A stretch of 10,211 nucleotides of DNA from positions 1 through 10,211 of the forward strand of contig CABSAH010000050.1 in assembly GCA_902475645.1 (NCBI GenBank), given 5' to 3'. The stretch is from an uncultured Christensenellaceae bacterium (GTDB lineage Bacteria > Bacillota > Clostridia > Christensenellales > CAG-138). Both the position numbers and the translations under genes were made by a program. This document shows, piece after piece, positions 1-5,397 of this stretch (within the stretch, counting starts at the first letter, position 1; every line of letters starts with the position of its first letter). The notes under the pieces are model-generated. The model was not told the DNA's origin and searched no databases. It was given only the letters and a program-made list of their open reading frames with translations.

Positions 1-66
1 TGGCGATGTACGCGCTCGGGGGCGATAGTGTGTAAAATAGGTTAGGTGGGATTAACCGTGCGGCGC

Positions 67-93
67 AAAAAAACCTCCCTATAAAGAGAGGTT
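67..93 (-). terminator. Rho-independent terminator of the aldolase-kamBC operon
   Basis: Read on the minus strand, a 9-base-pair stem (plus-strand arms 72-80 and 85-93, loop 81-84, one G-U pair) runs into seven consecutive U residues (plus-strand A tract 67-73). It lies about 35 bases after the stop codon of the MutS-like gene and so closes the leftward operon. On the plus strand the hairpin has no U tract, so it should terminate in one direction only. Confidence 0.85.
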
Positions 94-127
94 GCAATAA
101 GCATTAGCGAATCGGCGGATGGGGGAT

Positions 128-1582
128 TTATATATCCCTCAATATCTCATCCTTCAGCGCGAGCAATGCGCATATGTTGCGGGCGTCGCGCGGGCAGCTT
201 TCCGCACCCTGTGCGCGGTACAGGCCATAATTCATGTGCGAAGCTATTATGTCCGCACCCTTTATGTGGCCGTCGGAGGCGGCTATTTCCTCCGCAACCT
301 TGGCCATATCCATATCCTTTAAGCCCTTCACCTCAAAATGGGCGGAGGCAAGCGCGGCTACGCCGTCGTAATGCGTGGTAAGCACGCTTACGCTGGGCTG
401 ATTGTCAAGGTAACGCGTTACGGCGCGCACTATCATTGCGCCTTCCTCGGGATTGGTACCGCGGGCAAATTCATCCAGCAGTATAAGGCTTATGCCTTCG
501 GTTTGTGCGGCGGCCTGCTCAACCTCGTTGAACTGCACTATCTCCGCGCCGAAGCTTGAAAGGCCGCGGTCCATGTCCTCCAAATCCTCGCTTACTATGA
601 ATATGCCGCCGAAAAGCGGAAGCTTTGCATATTTGGCGAATGGCAGCATGCCCGCCTTGACAAGCATGGCGTTGAGCGCAAGCGTTTTGAGCGCAACGCT
701 TTTGCCGCCCATGTTAGCGCCGGTTATTACCGTTGCGCCCACGGGAGCGGAAAGCGAAACGGGGGTAAAGTGCCGCTCCCGCTCGAAAAGCGCATCCGCC
801 ACGCGGGGGTTGACCATATCCTCCATTTCAACGGGACCGTCGCTGAAGTGCGGCATAACCCCGCCGTACTGCGCGGCTATCTCCGCGCGGGCGATTGTGA
901 AATCAAGCTCCGCCACGTTATCCATGCAGTCTATTATTGAAGCGGTATACGGCGTAAGGTTAAGGCAAATCTCTTTGCGGATGCGGCGCTCCTCCGCGTC
1001 CTCTTTGCCGGCGGCTGCACTGCGCAGCGCCATAAGCCGCGCGCGTTCAGCGCTGTCTGTCTCCTTGCGGATAAGCTCCTCTATTTCCCGCTTTTCGCGG
1101 CGCGCCTGCTTCAATTCGGGCGATGCATTGTCCGCAATGAAGAACGTTGCCGCGCGGTTGCCGTCGGGGTCTATTATCCTAAGCGCCTCCGTCTGCGCGG
1201 GTATGGCTATGCCCTCTATGTGCGCCTTGGCAATAACCTGGTCAAGCACGGGGGCTATAAGCTCGGTTTGCAGCAAAAAGCGCTTCAATTCAAAAAGCTC
1301 CAGCTCGCTCAGCCCGCCGCCTTCAAGGCTCATAACGCTCCTGCGTATGTCCTTCATGGGCATCATAAGCCGCTGGAGACGGCCGTATTCAAAGCTTAGC
1401 TCCGTAAGCGTATCCTTAACGCGGCATACGTTTGAAAGCTGCATATTCAGCTCGTCCATTTCGTTTGGGTCAAAAAAGCGCAGCTTGCTCACGCGCGCCT
1501 GCCCGTATGGGCTTGAACAGGAAAGCGAATTGATAACGTATCTGAATCCTATATTCTCCTGCTGGGAAAATGTCATTGCCAT
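128..1582 (-). CDS. kamC: MutS-like ATPase, probable lysine 5,6-aminomutase reactivase KamC
   Basis: This 484-residue protein has the MutS family C-terminal ATPase: Walker A GANMGGKS at residues 288-295, Walker B LILLDE ending at E371 followed by FARGTN, and the TTHYD histidine motif at 402-406. A lysine/arginine/glutamate-rich helical stretch at about 157-205 resembles the MutS core/clamp helices. The N-terminal mismatch-binding domain of true MutS (usually over 800 residues) is absent. With its P-loop neighbour just upstream it matches KamC, the ATPase proposed to reactivate B12-dependent lysine 5,6-aminomutase by exchanging damaged cofactor. The start is ATG at 1580-1582, with GGAG 8 bases before it; a TTG at 1603 overlapping the upstream stop would add seven residues but has no placed RBS. 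Alternatives are the reactivase of a related aminomutase such as ornithine 4,5-aminomutase, or a generic MutS-related protein. The ATPase family is certain; the aminomutase role is inferred. Confidence 0.8.
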   Translation of the reverse strand: MAMTFSQQENIGFRYVINSLSCSSPYGQARVSKLRFFDPNEMDELNMQLSNVCRVKDTLTELSFEYGRLQRLMMPMKDIRRSVMSLEGGGLSELELFELKRFLLQTELIAPVLDQVIAKAHIEGIAIPAQTEALRIIDPDGNRAATFFIADNASPELKQARREKREIEELIRKETDSAERARLMALRSAAAGKEDAEERRIRKEICLNLTPYTASIIDCMDNVAELDFTIARAEIAAQYGGVMPHFSDGPVEMEDMVNPRVADALFERERHFTPVSLSAPVGATVITGANMGGKSVALKTLALNAMLVKAGMLPFAKYAKLPLFGGIFIVSEDLEDMDRGLSSFGAEIVQFNEVEQAAAQTEGISLILLDEFARGTNPEEGAMIVRAVTRYLDNQPSVSVLTTHYDGVAALASAHFEVKGLKDMDMAKVAEEIAASDGHIKGADIIASHMNYGLYRAQGAESCPRDARNICALLALKDEILRDI

Positions 1583-1599
1583 TGTTCTTTCTCCTTTTA

Positions 1600-2616
1600 T
1601 CAATCCTCGTCCTTGCTTTCAACGTTCACCACCGGCACGTTTACCGCGCCGCGCATACTGTCAAGCAAAAGCTTTGGGTCCATATGGAAGCCGTATGCGG
1701 AAACGGGGTTTACCGTTATTGCCGCAAGCTTTACCGGCCGCCTTACGCCTATGCGCACGCCGCGTATAAGCAGCTTTTCGTATGAATCGTGGCTGAGCAA
1801 TAGCTTGCTGCCGTCCTCCGCGCTCAGCTCAAAGCCCTTCAGCTTCGCCCCGCCCATAAGCACGGGCTTTATGGTTGCGTCCGTTACCGCGCCCGTTATA
1901 TACGCGCTTTTAACGTTTGCATATTCGCGGCTGCGGAGCGCATCGGCAAGCGTTATGCCATCCTTCATCGGCTCAACCGTGCCGTCGGCGCGCTTAAAGC
2001 GTATTTTGCCGCTTATGGGCATGTCCAGCTCCGCCTCGCTGAAGGCTTCCTGCTTAGGCAGGGTAAGCAGCGCGGCGGAAAAGGCGGTATCCTCTATAAC
2101 CACGTTTATGTCCCGCGAATACGATGCGCCCGTGCAGAGTATCGTAGCCTCGCTCACCGTGGGCGCGCACAGCGTTTTGCGGCTAAGCGCGCCGTCTATT
2201 ATGGTCATATCCGCGCCGAAGGAGGAAAAAATATCCACAAGCGCGCTTAATTGCGCCGTCATGCTTGGGCCTGCAAGCTGCACGCTGCCGTCGCTGCGGG
2301 CGCGCACCACGGCCACCTCGCCCATGGGCGTGGGCCAGCCGGTGGAATAGATTATCTCCCGCGTAATGTCGCTGAGGCGGAACATGTCAACAGCCGTCGC
2401 CACAAGCGTACCTTCATAAACATATATGCCGGGCTTTGCCGTGCGCGTAACAAGATCCGTGCTTTCACCGTCCCGCCCAATGCTTGTCAGCCCCAAGCGG
2501 ACGCGGGATTCGTTAAGCTCCGCAATGAGCTTGTTAAGCACGGTGGTCTTGCCGGCGTTTTTGCACATGCCTATTATGGATAGCGAGCGCACGCCCTGTA
2601 TGTATTCCTTCAGCAT
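1600..2616 (-). CDS. kamB: P-loop protein, probable lysine 5,6-aminomutase reactivase subunit KamB
   Basis: This 338-residue protein opens with a P-loop, GMCKNAGKTT at residues 16-25, in a fold start typical of SIMIBI/MobB-like GTP- or ATP-binding proteins. Further conserved-looking segments are GLTSIGRDGE near 42-51 and a TIIDGALSRK segment near 138-147, which may be Walker B-like. No signal peptide or membrane helix is seen. Length, P-loop form and position directly before the MutS-like gene fit KamB, the partner subunit of the aminomutase reactivase. The start is ATG at 2614-2616, with GGAGA five bases upstream. The stop overlaps a possible TTG start of the next gene and lies 17 bases from its preferred ATG, so the two are probably translationally coupled. 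The nucleotide-binding assignment is read from sequence; the substrate and aminomutase role rest on family recognition and gene pairing. Confidence 0.75.
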   Translation of the reverse strand: MLKEYIQGVRSLSIIGMCKNAGKTTVLNKLIAELNESRVRLGLTSIGRDGESTDLVTRTAKPGIYVYEGTLVATAVDMFRLSDITREIIYSTGWPTPMGEVAVVRARSDGSVQLAGPSMTAQLSALVDIFSSFGADMTIIDGALSRKTLCAPTVSEATILCTGASYSRDINVVIEDTAFSAALLTLPKQEAFSEAELDMPISGKIRFKRADGTVEPMKDGITLADALRSREYANVKSAYITGAVTDATIKPVLMGGAKLKGFELSAEDGSKLLLSHDSYEKLLIRGVRIGVRRPVKLAAITVNPVSAYGFHMDPKLLLDSMRGAVNVPVVNVESKDED

Positions 2617-2651
2617 TCAGTCTCCTACATTATATATGGGATAGCGGCGCA

Positions 2652-2933
2652 TCATTCGCCGTCCCGCTCGGCTTCCTTTTCCCTTTCAAGGAACAGCTTG
2701 AAAACCGCATCCAGCACATTCGGGTCGTCAACCCCGTGCAGCTCCTCATCCTCGTCGTCCGCGCCCGCCATAAGCTCCAATATAACAAGCTCCGGCTCGT
2801 CGCTTTCATCGTCCACGGGGAACAGCACGGCATACTCCTTGCCCAAGAACGGCACAACGTCCATTATTTCATAGGCAAGCTCGTTGCCGTCCCTGTCCTC
2901 AAGGGCAATAAGGTCATTGGTGTCTATTTCCAT
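2652..2933 (-). CDS. Small acidic DUF1292-family protein (YrzB-like)
   Basis: This is a 93-residue cytosolic protein very rich in aspartate and glutamate, especially in two acidic runs in the middle and C-terminal half. The N-terminal half reads like DUF1292: an L-E-D-x-D-G-N-E stretch, then E-I-M-D-V-V-x-F, then K-E-Y-A-V-L-F-P and E-P-E-L-V-I-L-E. The family is widespread in Firmicutes and has no established biochemical role; it is often near ruvX/yqgF and alaS rather than aldolase. Here it sits 20 bases after the aldolase stop and 35 bases before kamB, inside the same operon. The start is uncertain: ATG at 2931-2933 has a weak GGTGA six bases upstream, while GTG at 2940-2942 would add three residues. 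Confidence 0.75.
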   Translation of the reverse strand: MEIDTNDLIALEDRDGNELAYEIMDVVPFLGKEYAVLFPVDDESDEPELVILELMAGADDEDEELHGVDDPNVLDAVFKLFLEREKEAERDGE

Positions 2934-2953
2934 AGCTTTCACCGCTCTTTGGC

Positions 2954-3889
2954 TTACGCCTTGTTATCGCAGCCGAGTACGCACTCGATTTTGTGCATAA
3001 CCATCTGCTTTATGGCTTCGCGGCCGGGCTTGAGGTACTGGCGCGGGTCAAAATGATCGGGGTAGGTATAAAGATGCTCGCGCACGCTGGCGGTCATTGC
3101 AAGGCGCAAATCGGAATCGATATTTATCTTGCAAACGGCCATGCCTGCCGCGCGGCGGAGCATATCCTCCGGCACGCCTATTGCATCGGGCATATTGCCG
3201 CCGAACTTATTTATCTTTTCAACGAATTCGGGTATAACGCTGCTTGCGCCGTGCAGCACTATGGGGAAGCCAGGCAGGCGCCTTTGCACCTCCTCAAGAA
3301 TATCGAAGCGGAGCTGCGGCTTGGTGCCGGGCCTGAACTTATATGCGCCGTGGCTGGTACCTATCGCTATTGCAAGTGAATCCACGCCCGTGCGGGTAAC
3401 AAAATCATAAACCTGATCGGGGTCGGTATAGCTGCCCTGGCCTATGGCAACCTTAACGTCGTCCTCAACGCCTTCAAGGCGGCCAAGCTCGCCTTCAACC
3501 ACAACGCCGTGATCGTGCGCATATTCCACCACCTGACGGGTAAGCGCAACGTTTTCCTCGTAGGAATGGTGGCTGCCGTCTATCATAACGGAGGTAAAGC
3601 CGCCGTCTATGCAGCTTTTGCAAAGCTCAAAGCTGTCGCCATGGTCAAGATGCAGGCATATGGGCAGGCCGGTTTCGATAACCGCCGCTTCAACAAGCTT
3701 CATAAGATAGGTATGGTTGGCGTATTTGCGCGCGCCTGCGGATACCTGAAGTATCAGCGGGGCATTCAGCTCCTTTGCGCCTTCGGTTATGCCCTGGATT
3801 ATTTCCATGTTGTTTACGTTGAACGCGCCTATGGCATAGCCGCCCTCATAGGCTTTTTTGAACATTTCGGTGCTTGTTACAAGAGGCAT
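2954..3889 (-). CDS. fba: Class II fructose-1,6-bisphosphate aldolase
   Basis: This 311-residue cytosolic metalloenzyme of glycolysis and gluconeogenesis cleaves fructose-1,6-bisphosphate to glyceraldehyde-3-phosphate and dihydroxyacetone phosphate. Class II hallmarks are present: HLDHG at 80-84 (catalytic D82, zinc ligand H83), VEGELG at 131-136, zinc histidines H180 in GTSHGAYKF and H213 in LHGASS, and the phosphate-binding KINIDSDLR at 254-262. An insertion near 228-242 (GGNMPDAIGVP) follows the second zinc histidine. Length and motifs fit the Fba/GatY group; tagatose-bisphosphate aldolase is the main alternative. The ATG at 3887-3889 has AAAGGAG about nine bases upstream and a well-placed promoter. 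It is the first gene of a leftward operon with DUF1292, kamB and kamC, an unusual partnership for a glycolytic enzyme. Confidence 0.92.
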   Translation of the reverse strand: MPLVTSTEMFKKAYEGGYAIGAFNVNNMEIIQGITEGAKELNAPLILQVSAGARKYANHTYLMKLVEAAVIETGLPICLHLDHGDSFELCKSCIDGGFTSVMIDGSHHSYEENVALTRQVVEYAHDHGVVVEGELGRLEGVEDDVKVAIGQGSYTDPDQVYDFVTRTGVDSLAIAIGTSHGAYKFRPGTKPQLRFDILEEVQRRLPGFPIVLHGASSVIPEFVEKINKFGGNMPDAIGVPEDMLRRAAGMAVCKINIDSDLRLAMTASVREHLYTYPDHFDPRQYLKPGREAIKQMVMHKIECVLGCDNKA

Positions 3890-3924
3890 TGTTTTATCTC
3901 CTTTACATGTTCATAGTTACTGCT

Positions 3925-3953
3925 ATTATATACTATTTGGCGCAATAAGCCAA
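3925..3953 (-). promoter_or_regulatory. Promoter of the fba operon
   Basis: On the minus strand TTGGCT (3948-3953) and a perfect TATAAT (3925-3930) are separated by 17 bases. Transcription would start near 3918 and give a leader of about 30 bases carrying the AAAGGAG ribosome binding site of fba. Confidence 0.7.
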
Positions 3954-3971
3954 CAGGTTCGTTGCTTATTG
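3943..3971. promoter_or_regulatory. Inverted repeat, possible operator over the fba -35 box
   Basis: CAATAAGCCAAC (3943-3954) is mirrored by GTTGCTTATTG (3961-3971): eleven complementary pairs, with one extra C in the left arm and a 6-base centre. It covers the fba -35 box and lies between two divergent promoters. No U tract follows on either side, so a protein-binding site is more likely than a terminator. The binding protein is unknown. Confidence 0.45.
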
Positions 3972-4016
3972 TAAATATCCCGGGCGGAGAACATGACCCG
4001 CCTTAACTCATCCCCC

Positions 4017-4044
4017 TTGATTTTTTTAAGTTATATGCTACAAT
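4017..4044 (+). promoter_or_regulatory. Promoter of the ferredoxin gene
   Basis: TTGATT (4017-4022) and TACAAT (4039-4044) are spaced by 16 bases in an AT-rich stretch that stands out from its surroundings. The expected start site near 4051 leaves a short leader containing the strong GGAGG (4063-4067) ribosome binding site. Confidence 0.6.
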
Positions 4045-4076
4045 ATATATAGAATAATGACCGGAGGTAATATACC

Positions 4077-4247
4077 ATGGCTTATAAGATCACTGATGCT
4101 TGCATCTCCTGCGGCGCGTGCGAAGGCGCTTGCCCCGTTGGCGCTATCTCCCAGGGCGAGGATCATTACGAGATCAACCCCGATATGTGCATCGAGTGCG
4201 GCGCGTGCGAAGGCGCTTGCCCCGTTGGCGCACCCAAGCAGGACTGA
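4077..4247 (+). CDS. 2[4Fe-4S] clostridial-type ferredoxin
   Basis: This 56-residue electron carrier has two C-x2-C-x2-C-x3-C-P motifs: cysteines 9, 12, 15, 19 and 38, 41, 44, 48. In clostridial ferredoxins the fourth cysteine of each motif binds the other cluster, which gives two low-potential [4Fe-4S] centres used with PFOR, hydrogenase and similar enzymes. Length matches the family (about 55 residues). The ATG has GGAGG nine bases upstream and its own promoter. All five isoleucines use ATC, unlike neighbours that favour ATA, which fits a very highly expressed gene. The two halves share CGACEGACPVGA exactly, and the DNA beneath is an identical 35-base repeat. The gene is transcribed alone, ending at a hairpin about 20 bases after the stop. 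Confidence 0.95.
   Translation: MAYKITDACISCGACEGACPVGAISQGEDHYEINPDMCIECGACEGACPVGAPKQD
4110..4144 (+). repeat. 35-base direct repeat, copy 1 (inside ferredoxin)
   Basis: The 35 bases beginning TGCGGCGCGTGCG are identical to 4197-4231, 87 bases (29 codons) downstream and in the same frame. They encode residues 12-23 around the first cluster motif. Confidence 0.9.
4197..4231 (+). repeat. 35-base direct repeat, copy 2 (inside ferredoxin)
   Basis: This is an exact copy of 4110-4144, encoding residues 41-52 around the second cluster motif. Perfect identity, including synonymous positions, exceeds what protein conservation requires. Confidence 0.9.
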
Positions 4248-4268
4248 TTAACTGCTGACCAAGGATTG

Positions 4269-4297
4269 GCCCTTCCGTTAAAGGGAGGGCTATTTCT
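4269..4297 (+). terminator. Terminator after ferredoxin
   Basis: GCCCTTCC (4269-4276) pairs with GGGAGGGC (4283-4290) over a 6-base loop: eight pairs, one of them G-U. The following TATTTCTG is only moderately U-rich, so termination may be partial. Confidence 0.7.
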
Positions 4298-4329
4298 GTA
4301 TCTGTTTTAACGAAAATATTTGACCTATG

Positions 4330-4350
4330 CGGCTCAACAGGCCGTTTTTT
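4330..4350 (+). terminator. Weak second hairpin with a T6 tract
   Basis: CGGC (4330-4333) pairs with GCCG (4341-4344), extended by G-U pairs, and is followed directly by six T residues. The stem is short. It may back up the previous terminator or act as an attenuator just before the transporter gene. Confidence 0.35.
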
Positions 4351-4376
4351 AGGTGCAGAGAAGGCTTATATTTATT

Positions 4377-5267
4377 ATGGAAAAGGGTATCCAAAGGCCA
4401 AAGGGAAGCAAAAAATACATAGGCATACTGCTTATGCTTGCATGCGCGCTGCTGTGGAGCGCAAACGGGCTTTGCATAAAGCTTACGCCGTGGAATTCAA
4501 TGGTGCTGGCGGGCTGGCGCGGCTTTGCGGGCGCAATAACGCTTTTCATTGCCATGAAGCTGCTTAAAATGAAAATAAGCATCAATTGGCGCACGGTGCT
4601 GATAGGCATATGCGTATGCGCAACGGGCTTCCTATACATTGTTGCAAACCGCCTTACCACGGCGGCGAACGCGATAGTGCTGCAATATACGTCACCCGTG
4701 TGGCTGGTGATACTGAGCATGGTGTTTTTCAAGAAAAAATACCGCGGAGCCGACTATGCGGCCGTGCTTTTGACGGTTGGCGGCATTGCGCTTTTCTTCA
4801 TGGATAAGCTTAAGATAGGCGGCGCGCTTGGCAACATAATTGCAATAATTGACGGATGCAGCCTTGCGGGCGCATACCTTCTTATGGGCGAAAGCGAGGG
4901 CGGCAGCCGCCTTTCCGGCACGCTTGTGGGGCTGGTGCTTATGGCGATTGTGGGCATACCGTTCACGTTTGCGTATCCGCCGGAGGTGACGGCGGTATCG
5001 GCCGTTATGGTGGCGGTGATGGGCATATTCATGCTCGGTTTGCCGTATGCATTATACAGCGTTGCAATAAACTATTGCCCGCCGCTTGGATGCGTGCTTA
5101 TAAGCTCGATAGAAATAGTTCTCAACCCCGTTTGGGTATGGCTCGGCACGGGCGAAATGCCCGATACTTTCGCCATAATAGGCAGCGCGGTGATACTTGT
5201 CACGGTAACGCTGTGGTGCGCCTTGGGCGGGGGAAAGGCAAAGGAGCCTGCTTCGGATAAGGCATAG
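4377..5267 (+). CDS. EamA/DMT-family inner-membrane transporter
   Basis: This 296-residue integral membrane protein has about ten hydrophobic helices arranged as two EamA repeats. The first repeat includes A-L-L-W-S-A-N-G near residue 25 and TTAANAIVLQYTSPVWL near 94-110; the second includes the matching C-P-P-L-G-C-V-L-I-S-S-I-E-I-V-L-N-P-V segment. A short lysine-rich N-terminus and a charged C-terminal tail should be cytoplasmic. The family exports or imports amino acids, nucleosides or other small metabolites, and the substrate cannot be read from sequence. The ATG at 4377 is preferred, with AGAGAAGG about 13 bases upstream; an in-frame GTG at 4353 would add eight residues. No convincing promoter was found: a TTGACC at 4320-4325 lacks a matching -10 box, so read-through from the ferredoxin gene is possible. 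Confidence 0.88.
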   Translation: MEKGIQRPKGSKKYIGILLMLACALLWSANGLCIKLTPWNSMVLAGWRGFAGAITLFIAMKLLKMKISINWRTVLIGICVCATGFLYIVANRLTTAANAIVLQYTSPVWLVILSMVFFKKKYRGADYAAVLLTVGGIALFFMDKLKIGGALGNIIAIIDGCSLAGAYLLMGESEGGSRLSGTLVGLVLMAIVGIPFTFAYPPEVTAVSAVMVAVMGIFMLGLPYALYSVAINYCPPLGCVLISSIEIVLNPVWVWLGTGEMPDTFAIIGSAVILVTVTLWCALGGGKAKEPASDKA

Positions 5268-5335
5268 GGCGAAGGCCGTGAAGGATGGGGAGGGGAGAAT
5301 AGTCCTTCCGCCCCGCATAATTACATAGTCAATAC

Positions 5336-5359
5336 CCCGCTCTGCGTGCGGAAAGCGGG
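5336..5359. promoter_or_regulatory. Inverted repeat upstream of the MATE gene
   Basis: CCCGCT (5336-5341) is mirrored by AGCGGG (5354-5359) with a 12-base centre. It occupies the place of the -35 region for the TATAAT at 5368-5373, so it could be a regulator site, but six-base arms may be chance in GC-rich DNA. Confidence 0.25.
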
Positions 5360-5363
5360 CGGG

Positions 5364-5373
5364 TGTATATAAT
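5364..5373 (+). promoter_or_regulatory. Candidate promoter (-10 box) of the MATE gene
   Basis: A perfect TATAAT (5368-5373) is preceded by TG at 5364-5365 and followed, about 25 bases on, by the TTG start with GAAAGG between. No good -35 box is seen, so it may be an activator-dependent or near-extended -10 promoter. Confidence 0.4.
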
Positions 5374-5397
5374 ACAAAAGAGAAAGGTTGTGTTATT

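Noticed and set aside
1..64. Possible tail of a plus-strand gene entering from the left
   Set aside because: Two frames end at TAA or TAG within 45 bases, giving only 10-14 codons; this is too little to call a gene or assign a frame.
453..1769. A 438-codon open frame on the plus strand
   Set aside because: It is antisense to kamC and the end of kamB, is serine/arginine-rich in the low-complexity way of shadow frames, matches no family I know, and has no ribosome binding site.
2629..2634. TATAAT on the minus strand between DUF1292 and kamB
   Set aside because: There is no -35 box at 16-18 bases, and a start site would fall on the kamB ribosome binding site.
3982..4002. Short GGCGG ... CCGCC hairpin in the fba-ferredoxin intergenic region
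   Set aside because: It is only five base pairs in GC-rich DNA, with no U tract and no clear relation to either promoter.
4320..4325. TTGACC as a promoter for the DMT transporter
   Set aside because: At 16-19 bases downstream there is only a T-run and no acceptable -10 box.
5275..5316. Possible terminator after the DMT transporter (GAAGGA ... TCCTTC and G-run/C-run pairings)
   Set aside because: The loop is long, the pairing is interrupted, and no U tract follows on either strand.
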